DNA of 64,000 nt, taken from contig JBBIRW010000003.1 of the NCBI GenBank assembly GCA_037441565.1, positions 124,001-188,000 on the forward strand, in the 5' to 3' direction. The notes under the pieces are model-generated. The model did not search any database, was not told the origin of the DNA, and saw nothing but the letters and a program-made list of their open reading frames with translations. Shown piece by piece: positions 1-7,893 of this stretch. This DNA is from JBBIRW01 sp037441565. GTDB taxonomy: Bacteria; Desulfobacterota; JBBIRW01. The translations under genes were made by a program, and so were the position numbers. How positions within the stretch are numbered: the stretch's first letter is position 1; the number at the start of each line of letters is the position of its first letter.

Positions 1-428
1 TCCTTTTCAAGCTTCCTTACTTCCTTTTTTGGTAGATTGTCAAATGCACCACTTTCCTGCATCTCCTCAAGCTTCTTCAGCTTATCAACGCTTTTCCTTA
101 TTGTCGCAAAATTCGTAAGCATTCCCCCAAGCCATTTATAATTTACATATGGCATCCCACATCTTGTCGCCTCCTCTATTATGGCTGCCTGTGCCTGAGG
201 CTTTGTTCCTACAAAGAGTACAAGTTCACCTTGTCCGACCCTTTCTTTTATAAAGTTATAAGCCTCTTTAAATATCTTTACCGTTTTCTGGAGATCGATT
301 ATGTAGATACCGTTCCTCTGCCCAAAGATATAGGGCTTCATCTTTGGATTCCATCTCTTCGTCTGATGCCCGAAATGGACACCTGCCTCAAGCAATTGCT
401 TCATTGTTATTATAGTTGCTTCTGTCAC
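1..428 (-). CDS. rpsB: 30S ribosomal protein S2 (partial, C-terminus outside window)
   Basis: The minus strand reads the S2 N-terminal half, with the hallmark stretches MKQLLEAGVHFGHQTKRW, NPKMKPYIFGQRNGIYIIDL, FVGTKPQAQ and YVNYKWLGGMLTNFATI. S2 is a structural protein of the small ribosomal subunit. I start it at the GTG at 428 because AGGAGG (434-439) lies five bases upstream. The internal ATG at 404 is nearer the usual S2 start but has no Shine-Dalgarno sequence. About 142 codons are present and the gene runs off the left edge. A strong sigma70-type promoter lies about 110 bases upstream. Confidence 0.97.
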   Translation of the reverse strand, partial: MTEATIITMKQLLEAGVHFGHQTKRWNPKMKPYIFGQRNGIYIIDLQKTVKIFKEAYNFIKERVGQGELVLFVGTKPQAQAAIIEEATRCGMPYVNYKWLGGMLTNFATIRKSVDKLKKLEEMQESGAFDNLPKKEVRKLEK

Positions 429-535
429 CTCGACCTCCTGTTTTCCTCCTTTCCCTCATTACTGGGGGTTACATTCCTTAATATAGGAAAAGAAAAATGA
501 CAAATGCCATCTAAATTTGCCCGCATAGAATTGAA

Positions 536-565
536 ATTATAGGCAAATCATCCATGGATTGTCAA
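536..565 (-). promoter_or_regulatory. sigma70-type promoter of rpsB
   Basis: On the minus strand TTGACA (560-565) is followed after 18 bases by TATAAT (536-541), both exact consensus hexamers. It points at rpsB, giving a leader of roughly 100 bases. The -35 box overlaps the stop codon of the upstream XRE gene. Confidence 0.85.
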
Positions 566-948
566 GGTGAAGGTTTTTTACCGCCGGAGAGTGTCTGGAT
601 TATTTTAATAAGCGCCTTTTTTTCTTGAGGGTTAAGTTTCATAATAAGTTTTTGAAGAGCAGCATCAAGCTCCTCTTCGGTATAATTCGCATATTCTTCA
701 GCCACGTGAAAACCCATCTTTTCACTGACCCTTTCGCGGCCCACAAGTATCCAATCAATAGAAACATTCCCGAATTCAGCTATCTTTACAAGGACCTCAG
801 GGGGTGGTATTCTCCCTCTCTCATACCTGCTCACATAGTTCTGTTTAATACCGAGGATTTCTGCAAACTGTTTCTGTGTAAGCCCTCCCCGGATCTTCCT
901 TATCCTTTTTCCTACTTCAAATCTGTTTGATCTCATACCATATACCAA
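562..948 (-). CDS. XRE-family helix-turn-helix regulator (128 aa)
   Basis: The N-terminal half (about residues 8-70) is a Cro/C1-type helix-turn-helix: GKRIRKIRGGLTQKQFAEIL, then IKQNYVSRYERGR and PPPEVLVKIAEFGNVSIDWI. The last 50 residues are charged and helical with no domain I recognise. It should bind DNA as a dimer; its target is unknown. A second ATG (936) is possible, and neither start has a convincing ribosome site. A TATAAT (968-973, minus strand) just upstream suggests a very short leader. It is divergent from another small XRE gene, with overlapping promoters, so the two could cross-regulate. Confidence 0.85.
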   Translation of the reverse strand: MVYGMRSNRFEVGKRIRKIRGGLTQKQFAEILGIKQNYVSRYERGRIPPPEVLVKIAEFGNVSIDWILVGRERVSEKMGFHVAEEYANYTEEELDAALQKLIMKLNPQEKKALIKIIQTLSGGKKPSP

Positions 949-961
949 TTTAGTATTTTTC

Positions 962-994
962 TTGACAATTATACTTTATGTGTATATATATAAC
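962..994 (+). promoter_or_regulatory. promoter of the mini-XRE gene, overlapping a divergent promoter
   Basis: TTGACA (962-967) is followed after 17 bases by TATATA (985-990). On the opposite strand TATAAT (968-973) serves the divergent XRE gene, so the two promoters overlap almost completely. This suits mutual repression by small HTH proteins. Confidence 0.65.
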
Positions 995-1036
995 TCAAAG
1001 TGCTTGATTGTTAATTTATTTGCATTGGAGTATATC

Positions 1037-1255
1037 ATGGGTGCAAAACGTGTCAAGATTGAAATGATAAAAAAGAATATCACCCAGAAGGAGCTTGCAC
1101 AGAGACTTGGCATAAGTCTTCCCCATCTTAACTTAATCATTAATGGAAAGAGAAAAACACCATGGATTCAGCAGGCTATAGCAGAGATACTCGGTGTGAG
1201 CAGGGAGAAACTATTCAGTGAAGAAAACAATGAGAACCCTAACTCTCTGGTATAA
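1037..1255 (+). CDS. mini XRE-family DNA-binding protein (72 aa)
   Basis: Almost the whole protein is one helix-turn-helix domain: KIEMIKKNITQKELAQRLGI, then SLPHLNLIINGKRKTP and AIAEILGVSREKLF. The open frame extends upstream, but the ATG at 1037 is chosen because GGAG (1027-1030) lies six bases before it and the promoter's -10 box would otherwise be inside the gene. There is no effector domain, so it probably acts as a simple dimeric repressor or co-factor. It resembles in size and fold the 78-aa protein at 22271-22507 (both have GIS...L..II.G.R). It converges on argJ with three bases between stops. Confidence 0.8.
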   Translation: MGAKRVKIEMIKKNITQKELAQRLGISLPHLNLIINGKRKTPWIQQAIAEILGVSREKLFSEENNENPNSLV

Positions 1256-1258
1256 GGA

Positions 1259-2419
1259 TCAGGTGGTGTAATGGGCATTTATCATTACATATGCATCAGA
1301 GATGTCACATGTAAAATACTTATATTCATAAGGACCTTTTTTTATATTAAGCTCAACAATAATCTCCTTTTTATTTAATTCACCAATAAAATCTTCACCG
1401 GTTTGGAATCCTTCCTTGAGAATGGGAATACCATTGAGAGACAGAACAACCTTTTCTGGGTCAAATCTTACCCCCGCTGCTCCTGCTGCAGCGATTATCC
1501 TCCCCCAGTTTGGACTCTCACCAAAAAATGCAGTTTTTACAAGAATGGAATTCCCTATAGCCTCTGCAATCCTCCTCGCCTCTCCTTCACTTCTTCCCCC
1601 CTTTACATGAATTACTATAAACTTTGTTGCGCCCTCCCCATCCCTGACAATCATCCTCGAAAGATCATCACAGATCCTTTGCAAATTGTCTTCAAAAATC
1701 CCCTTTATACTGGCGTCAACCCTTATACCTGCTCCACCTCCTGCAAGCACCATCACTGTATCATTAGTGCTCATATCACCATCCACACTTATCCTGTTAA
1801 AGCTCCTTCTGACAATTTTTCTTAACATTCTTTGAAGCTCCTGGCATGATGCAGATGCGTCCGTTACAATAAAAGCAAGCATAGTTGCCATGTGGGGTCT
1901 TATCATTCCAGCACCCTTTGCAATCCCGAGGATATGAATATCACCATACCGTGTGGGGATGGTATAATTTGATAACTTCGGAAAGGTGTCCGTTGTCATA
2001 ATAGCCTCAGCAAAATCCCTGAAGGAGGACTCATCCAGCTTAGATACCAGTTCAGGCAAAGCCATCTCTATCTTCTCAATGGGAAGCTGCTTTCCTATAA
2101 AACCTGTGGATGCAATCATCACCTCTTCCTTTTCAATATTAAGATAATGGGCCACTGCCTCTGCCACCCTTTCTGCCCTCTTTATACCCTCCTCTCCAGT
2201 GCAGGCATTGGCACATCCACTGTTAACGATCACAGCACGTGCATAACCCCTCTTTATCCTTTCCATACTGATAATCACAGGTGCTGCCTTTACAATATTT
2301 TTTGTAAATACACCTGCAATTGAAGCAGGCTGATCCGAAAAGATAAGACCGAGATCCTTTTTACCATCACCCTTTATACCAGATGAAATCCCTGAAAACT
2401 TAAACCCCTTTACAATCAT
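1259..2419 (-). CDS. argJ: ornithine acetyltransferase / glutamate N-acetyltransferase ArgJ
   Basis: ArgJ transfers acetyl from N-acetylornithine to glutamate in the cyclic arginine pathway. Some ArgJ proteins also use acetyl-CoA. The self-cleavage motif KGAGMIRPHMATMLAF is present (residues 168-183): the precursor is cut before Thr179, which becomes the nucleophile of the beta chain. The length (386 aa) is typical. The ATG at 2419 is chosen because GGGAGG lies five bases upstream and the start overlaps the secA stop (TGATG), so translation is coupled; the frame opens 18 bases further up. A short-form N-acetylglutamate synthase gene lies in the same operon, so the two arginine steps are co-transcribed. 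The sequence does not show whether this copy is mono- or bifunctional. Confidence 0.96.
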   Translation of the reverse strand: MIVKGFKFSGISSGIKGDGKKDLGLIFSDQPASIAGVFTKNIVKAAPVIISMERIKRGYARAVIVNSGCANACTGEEGIKRAERVAEAVAHYLNIEKEEVMIASTGFIGKQLPIEKIEMALPELVSKLDESSFRDFAEAIMTTDTFPKLSNYTIPTRYGDIHILGIAKGAGMIRPHMATMLAFIVTDASASCQELQRMLRKIVRRSFNRISVDGDMSTNDTVMVLAGGGAGIRVDASIKGIFEDNLQRICDDLSRMIVRDGEGATKFIVIHVKGGRSEGEARRIAEAIGNSILVKTAFFGESPNWGRIIAAAGAAGVRFDPEKVVLSLNGIPILKEGFQTGEDFIGELNKKEIIVELNIKKGPYEYKYFTCDISDAYVMINAHYTT

Positions 2420-4965
2420 CAATTCCTCCCACAGCACTTTTTATATTTCTTCCCACTCCCGCATGGGCACGGATCATTCCTTCCAACCTTCTTTCCATTT
2501 CTCCTTACAGGGGTATGTGCAGGCTCTTCTCCCCTGCTGTAATGATACCTCTGTGTCCTTCTTAACCCTTCATCCTTTATATCTTCCTCCTTTGTTATTT
2601 GAACCTTGAAGATCCTTTCAACAACACTCTCCTTCCACCTCTCTATCATATCTGAAAATAGATCAAATGCCTCCCTCTGGTATTCCACAAGTGGATCCTT
2701 CTGCGCATAACCCCTCAATCCTATCCCTTCTTTAAGATGATCCATAGCAAGGAGGTGATCCTTCCACAGGTTATCCATTGTATGCAGCATTATCACCTTT
2801 TCGAGATATCTCATAATAGGTGGACTGAATGATCTCTCCCTCTCCTCATACCGCTCTTTTATAAGATGAAGAAGTTGACCATTTATTTCATCGCTCTCCT
2901 TATCCCTCCATCCTTCAATAACCCCTATGTTTATTCCAAATAGCTGATAAATCCTGTCGGCAAGACCCTTGAGATCCCATTCATCATGAGATCTATCCTC
3001 GGGAAGGTAATGATCAATTGCATCCTCCACAAGTTCATCTATGGTCTCGAAAATCTTTTTCTTTAAATCCTCCCCACCCATTATCTTCCTTCTATATTCA
3101 TAAACAACTTCCCTTTGCTTGTTCATCACATTGTCATATTCAAGAAGATGCTTCCTTATTTCAAAATTATGGGCCTCCACCCTCCTCTGGGCATTTTCTA
3201 TGGCTTTTGTTACAAGATGATGCTCAATGGGTTGATCCTCCTCCATACCAAGTTTTTCCATAAAGGATGAAAGCCTGTCAGAACCAAATATCCTCATCAG
3301 ATCATCCTCAAGTGATAAATAGAATCTCGAAGAGCCAGGATCTCCCTGCCTTCCAGATCTCCCTCTCAGCTGATTGTCGATCCTCCTTGCCTCATGTCTT
3401 TCTGTTCCAATAATATGCAATCCGCCGAGCTCTATAACCTTCTTCTGTTCAACGGGATCAGGTGGATTGCCGCCGAGGATAATATCAACACCCCTTCCGG
3501 CCATATTTGTTGCAACTGTTACTGCCTTGAATCTCCCGGCCTGTGCTATAATTAAAGCCTCTTTTTCATGATGTTTCGCATTCAACACCTGATGGGGGAT
3601 GCCTTCCCTTTTTAACATCTCACTTAGCCTTTCTGATTTTTCAATTGAGGTTGTTCCAATAAGGACAGGTCTTCCGATCCGGTAAAGCTCCTTTACTTCC
3701 CTTACAACAGCCCTGAATTTCTCCTTTTCTGTTCTATAGATAACATCAGGATAGTCTATCCTGATCATGGGTTTGTGTGTCGGTATAACAACAACATCGA
3801 GATTGTAGATCTTCTGAAACTCAACAGCCTCTGTTTCAGCTGTTCCCGTCATCCCTGCAAGCTTTTTATACATCCTGAAGTAGTTCTGAAATGTTATTGT
3901 TGCAAGAGTTTGATTCTCACTCTCTATCCTTACACCCTCTTTAGCCTCGATTGCCTGATGAAGACCATCGCTCCATCTCCTTCCAGGCATTAACCTTCCT
4001 GTGAATTCATCAACGATTACCACCTGGCTATCCTTCAACACATAATCAACATCTCTTTTAAAAAGGTGGTGTGCTTTTAATGCCTGATTAACATGATGGA
4101 GTATCTCGATATTCCTCGGATCATAGAGATTATCTATCCTTAAAAGCTCCTCAACCTTCTCCACTCCCTCTTCGGTTAATATAACTGTTCTTAATTTCTC
4201 GTCGATTCTGAAATGTTTATCTCTTTTAAGAAAGGGGATAATCCTGTTTATCCTGTAGTATTTCTCCGGGGATTCCTCTGAAGGACCCGAAATTATCAGA
4301 GGTGTTCTTGCCTCATCAATAAGGATACTATCCACCTCATCCACAATCGCATAGAAAAGTTCCCTCTGCACACAATCCTCTATGCTGTATTTCATGTTAT
4401 CCCTGAGGTAGTCAAACCCGAATTCGTTGTTTGTTCCATAGGTAACATCGCATGCATAAGCCTTTTTCCTCTCACTATCATCGAGCCCATGTACAATAAC
4501 GCCGACAGTAAGTCCGAGGAATCTGTAGATGGGACCCATCCACTCCGCATCTCTCCTTGCAAGATAATCATTAACAGTAACAACATGGACACCCCTTCCT
4601 GTAAGTGCATTAAGATAAACGGGAAGCGTTGCAACAAGGGTTTTACCTTCGCCTGTCTTCATCTCCGCAATCTTCCCCTGGTGGAGCACGATACCACCCA
4701 TCAGCTGGACATCAAAATGCCTCATCCCCAGGGTCCTTTTTGCCACTTCCCTTACAATGGCAAATGCCTCAGGGAGCAGATCATCAAGACTTTCACCCTT
4801 ATCGATTCTTTCTTTGAACTCGGGCGTTTTTGCCTTCAATTCCTCATCCGAAAGTTCAGACACAGCCCTTTCCAGCTCATTTATCCTTGAGACTATGGGC
4901 TGGAGTTTTTTCAGCTCCCTTTCGTTCTTTGTTCCAAATATCTTCTTCAGTATAAATTCAAACAT
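2419..4965 (-). CDS. secA: preprotein translocase ATPase SecA
   Basis: This cytoplasmic motor pushes Sec substrates through SecYEG. The 848-aa protein has the full SecA layout: Walker A MKTGEGKTL (about 103-110), the helicase motif DEVDSILIDEARTPLI, GTERHEARRIDNQLRGR-type motif VI, the helical scaffold and a C-terminal SEC-C zinc site (Cys833, Cys835, Cys844, Cys845 in DPCPCGSGKKYKKCC) used for SecB or phospholipid binding. A plausible promoter lies just upstream at 4999-5027. It ends overlapping argJ. The window encodes many exported proteins that depend on it (porins, cytochromes, amyloid subunits). Confidence 0.98.
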   Translation of the reverse strand: MFEFILKKIFGTKNERELKKLQPIVSRINELERAVSELSDEELKAKTPEFKERIDKGESLDDLLPEAFAIVREVAKRTLGMRHFDVQLMGGIVLHQGKIAEMKTGEGKTLVATLPVYLNALTGRGVHVVTVNDYLARRDAEWMGPIYRFLGLTVGVIVHGLDDSERKKAYACDVTYGTNNEFGFDYLRDNMKYSIEDCVQRELFYAIVDEVDSILIDEARTPLIISGPSEESPEKYYRINRIIPFLKRDKHFRIDEKLRTVILTEEGVEKVEELLRIDNLYDPRNIEILHHVNQALKAHHLFKRDVDYVLKDSQVVIVDEFTGRLMPGRRWSDGLHQAIEAKEGVRIESENQTLATITFQNYFRMYKKLAGMTGTAETEAVEFQKIYNLDVVVIPTHKPMIRIDYPDVIYRTEKEKFRAVVREVKELYRIGRPVLIGTTSIEKSERLSEMLKREGIPHQVLNAKHHEKEALIIAQAGRFKAVTVATNMAGRGVDIILGGNPPDPVEQKKVIELGGLHIIGTERHEARRIDNQLRGRSGRQGDPGSSRFYLSLEDDLMRIFGSDRLSSFMEKLGMEEDQPIEHHLVTKAIENAQRRVEAHNFEIRKHLLEYDNVMNKQREVVYEYRRKIMGGEDLKKKIFETIDELVEDAIDHYLPEDRSHDEWDLKGLADRIYQLFGINIGVIEGWRDKESDEINGQLLHLIKERYEERERSFSPPIMRYLEKVIMLHTMDNLWKDHLLAMDHLKEGIGLRGYAQKDPLVEYQREAFDLFSDMIERWKESVVERIFKVQITKEEDIKDEGLRRTQRYHYSRGEEPAHTPVRRNGKKVGRNDPCPCGSGKKYKKCCGRN

Positions 4966-4998
4966 CTGACCCCCAGGAAAGTATCACCTTTTAAAATT

Positions 4999-5027
4999 AA
5001 CATAAATGGATAATCGCTATCAAGCAA
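4999..5027 (-). promoter_or_regulatory. possible secA promoter
   Basis: On the minus strand TTGCTT (5022-5027) and TATGTT (4999-5004) are separated by 17 bases, giving a leader of about 25 bases before the secA ATG. Both boxes are imperfect. Confidence 0.45.
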
Positions 5028-5061
5028 AGTAATCGCAGGTTTCCGCTGAAATGGAAAGGAG

Positions 5062-6015
5062 TTATTCAAGGAGATATCTGGAGGGGTTTATTGCTATCCC
5101 ATTTATCCTTACTTCATAATGAAGGTGGGGTCCTGTTGTTAAACCCGAACTTCCAACCTTTCCAATAATCTCGCCCTTCCTTACCCTTTGCCCCGGCTTC
5201 ACACTTATCTGTGAAAGGTGCGCATATCGAGTGATCGTTCCAAATCCGTGATTGATGATTATATTGTTTCCGAGCTCAGGATCAATTGAAATGGATGCAA
5301 CAATACCATCAGCTGTTGCCCTTACAGGTGTCCCCCTATCAGCTGCAATATCTACTCCCTCATGAAACTGTTTTGATGAAGTAAATGGGTTGTATCGGGA
5401 ACCGAATTCAGATGTAATCCATCCCCTGACAGGCCAGATGGATGGTGTTGATGCGATTATGGACCTTCGCTCAAATATATACTGATATATCTGCTGCAAC
5501 CTACCTTCACTTTCCGTTATCTCCTTTTTAAGCTGATCTATCTTCATGTCAAGATTCTTTGCAAAAGCGACTCTCGATCTTTCCATAAATAGATCAGGAT
5601 TGTAATTCTTTGTGAATCCACCGCTCCCTCCGATCTCCTCCTTCCCCTCATCCAGTCCACCCTTTTTACCACTTCCCATCATTGAACGAAGCTTTACTTC
5701 AAGCTGCTTTAGCTTTTCAAGTTGTGATTCCAGTGCCGAGACCTTACTTGCAAAGTATCTGAGTTTCAGCATCTGCTGATAGTTTTCCTCCTTCAAAGAT
5801 ATAGCCTCTTGAGCTTTATGCCTCACATAAACATAATCGTGAACAATAAAGAGCAGGATTATAAATAGCGATATTGAGAAGATGAGGACCCATTTAAATA
5901 GGCAGTGCGGAATCTTGAACTGCCTTATACGGGAACCATCCCCTGGAAATATGAGAACAGTGTGAAAGATCTCTTTCCCGTTTCTCTTTTTGAAGAGATG
6001 AAGTATCTTCTTCAT
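5062..6015 (-). CDS. membrane-anchored M23 (LytM) peptidoglycan endopeptidase
   Basis: The layout is a short cytoplasmic N-terminus, one membrane segment (about 41-59), a coiled coil (about 66-180) and a C-terminal LytM/M23 domain. The zinc motifs are visible: HEGVDIAADRGTPVRA (HxxxD) and GPHLHYEVRINGIAINP (HxH), with YAHLS between them. Intact zinc ligands suggest an active cross-link hydrolase working in the periplasm in cell-wall growth or division, rather than an EnvC/NlpD-type degenerate activator. It is 317 aa and lies between tldE and secA on the same strand. An 83-base gap upstream contains a TTGACA (6085-6090) but no good -10 box. Confidence 0.9.
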   Translation of the reverse strand: MKKILHLFKKRNGKEIFHTVLIFPGDGSRIRQFKIPHCLFKWVLIFSISLFIILLFIVHDYVYVRHKAQEAISLKEENYQQMLKLRYFASKVSALESQLEKLKQLEVKLRSMMGSGKKGGLDEGKEEIGGSGGFTKNYNPDLFMERSRVAFAKNLDMKIDQLKKEITESEGRLQQIYQYIFERRSIIASTPSIWPVRGWITSEFGSRYNPFTSSKQFHEGVDIAADRGTPVRATADGIVASISIDPELGNNIIINHGFGTITRYAHLSQISVKPGQRVRKGEIIGKVGSSGLTTGPHLHYEVRINGIAINPSRYLLE

Positions 6016-6098
6016 TTAAGATTTCCGGAACAGTCTTTGTAGAACCCACGGAGTTAAAACCTTGGTAACAGATCCCACCCCATATGTCAAGAAAATTT

Positions 6099-7436
6099 TC
6101 ACATCCCAGCTATTATAACTGAGGAAATAAGAAGGCTCGGGGAACCAAAGGGGCCATAGAATTTGAGGTCACTTCCTATCTCCTCAATCTTACTGAATAA
6201 TTCAAATACATTACCGGAGATCGTAACCCCTCTCACTGCCCTTTTTTCTTCACCCCCCTCAATCCATATACCGGAGATACCCAGGGAAAAATCCCCTGTT
6301 ACTGGATCTATTGTGTGGGAACCGAGGGTCTGGAGCACTTTAAGACCCCTGTCCATCTTTTTTATAATTTCTTCTGGTTGTAGCGATCCTGGAAGGATAT
6401 AAAAATTTGAGTGCCCTGGTGATGGAGGAACTTTTATAGAGGCCCTCATGGCATTACCTGTGGATGGATGGCTGATCCTCCCTCCCCAGAAGGTATCACA
6501 TAGATAAGCCTTTATAACACCATTACTTACAATCTCGTTCCTCCTTCTCGGAACACCCTCATCATCAAAGGGTGAGGTATTGATCCCGTCAAATAAAAGA
6601 CCATCATCCATTATGTTCAGAATTGGTGAAAAGACCCTTTCACCTATCTTTCCCGCAAGCATCGATCTCCCCTTACAGATATCTTCAGCTGATAGCGCCT
6701 GTGCAACAATCCTGAGAAAATCATAAGCTATATCCCCTGGGAGAAGGACTGATGCCTCCCTGCTCTCCACACCCTTTCCACCGAGCAATGCTAAAGCCTT
6801 TATCGCTGCACCCCTCCCGACCCTCTCAGGATCAATGGAATCAAACCTCCTTGATCCCTCCATCTCCCAGCCTTCCTCTGCATCTGAACCATCTTCAGCC
6901 ACTGCCATCACCGATAGGGTAAAGTATGCACGGCTGTAATGGAGAAGCACATCTTCATGATTAAACAGGATGACATCCTCAAAGGAATCCCCATAAAAAC
7001 TCCTCCCCTTTTTCCTGATCCTCCTGTCATAATTAAGCGAGGCATTTTCTGCAAGGATCGCCTTTTCTATCTTTTCCTTTGTACTCAATGTGCTGAAGCC
7101 CGTATCAAGACCTGTAATTGAAGGATATGTGAAATTAATGAGTGATGGGGGTGAGTTTTCACCCCCCTTAATGTATCTTGCTCCATTTAATGCCTTTTCA
7201 ACTGCTTCATCTATATATTCATCACTGTCAGAAAAAGTGTAGGCAAAACCTATTGCACCATTCTCCCATACTCTTATCCCCACTCCAATGAGATCCGAAT
7301 GCTTTGCTGTCTCTACCTGTGATGTCTTGATCTCATAGAAATTCTCCCTTCTCTCCTTTATAAAAACCTCAAAATACCTTATACCCTTTCTGGAAATTAC
7401 CTTTTTTATTCCATCAACCCTCTTCAACAGATCCAT
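6099..7436 (-). CDS. TldE/PmbA-family protease subunit
   Basis: The 445-aa protein matches the PmbA/TldE half of the TldD-TldE metalloprotease pair, known for processing modified peptides such as microcin B17 and for CcdA turnover. Family features are the N-terminal YFEVFIKERRENFYEIKTSQ strand region, the central AIKALALLGG segment and the C-terminal DPVTGDFSLGISGIWIEGGE block. No HExxxH zinc motif is present, as expected for TldE rather than the catalytic TldD. No TldD partner is in this window. It lies one base downstream of the argA stop, so it belongs to the nadK-recN-argA operon. Confidence 0.9.
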   Translation of the reverse strand: MDLLKRVDGIKKVISRKGIRYFEVFIKERRENFYEIKTSQVETAKHSDLIGVGIRVWENGAIGFAYTFSDSDEYIDEAVEKALNGARYIKGGENSPPSLINFTYPSITGLDTGFSTLSTKEKIEKAILAENASLNYDRRIRKKGRSFYGDSFEDVILFNHEDVLLHYSRAYFTLSVMAVAEDGSDAEEGWEMEGSRRFDSIDPERVGRGAAIKALALLGGKGVESREASVLLPGDIAYDFLRIVAQALSAEDICKGRSMLAGKIGERVFSPILNIMDDGLLFDGINTSPFDDEGVPRRRNEIVSNGVIKAYLCDTFWGGRISHPSTGNAMRASIKVPPSPGHSNFYILPGSLQPEEIIKKMDRGLKVLQTLGSHTIDPVTGDFSLGISGIWIEGGEEKRAVRGVTISGNVFELFSKIEEIGSDLKFYGPFGSPSLLISSVIIAGM

Positions 7437-7437
7437 C

Positions 7438-7893
7438 CTATATCTCCATTATGAGGGCTATCTCATCGCAGTCAGGAAATTTGTGGCACTTTATGCACTC
7501 ACCCCAGATCTTGTGCGGAAGCCTGCCCTTTTCTATAACACTGAACCCCATCCTTTCAAAAAATTTTGGTTTATATGTAAGAACAAAGAGCTGCTTTATC
7601 CCAAGCGCCTTTGCCTCCGATATGCATGCCTTAACAAGACTCGTTCCCACACCCTTCCCTGAGTGGCTTTCATTCACAGCAAGTGAACGGATCTCTGCAA
7701 GATCTTCCCAGTGAATATGCAGTGCACAAACACCGAGAACTTCACCATCAGCCCTTTCCCTGTATATAAAAAAGTCCCTGAGATTCTCATAAATGTCACT
7801 CAGACTTCTTGGAAGTAGATCACCTTTTTGTGCAAAATATTCAATCAATCTGTGTATCCCCTTTACATCCTTTACAACGGCCTTTGTGATCAT
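7438..7893 (-). CDS. argA: short-form (GNAT) N-acetylglutamate synthase
   Basis: This is a 151-aa stand-alone GNAT domain. The acetyl-CoA loop is RSLAVNESHSGKGVGTSLV, followed by FFERMGFSVIEKGRLPHKIW and a C-terminal Cys cluster (CIKCHKFPDCDEIAL) typical of the short NAGS class found with ArgJ in many bacteria. It would make N-acetylglutamate to prime arginine synthesis. The LPRSLSDIYENLRDFF segment near the N-terminus is another class marker. The amino-acid kinase domain of E. coli-type ArgA is absent. It overlaps the recN stop by four bases, so translation is coupled. Other GNAT roles cannot be fully excluded, but argJ in the same operon supports the call. Confidence 0.85.
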   Translation of the reverse strand: MITKAVVKDVKGIHRLIEYFAQKGDLLPRSLSDIYENLRDFFIYRERADGEVLGVCALHIHWEDLAEIRSLAVNESHSGKGVGTSLVKACISEAKALGIKQLFVLTYKPKFFERMGFSVIEKGRLPHKIWGECIKCHKFPDCDEIALIMEI

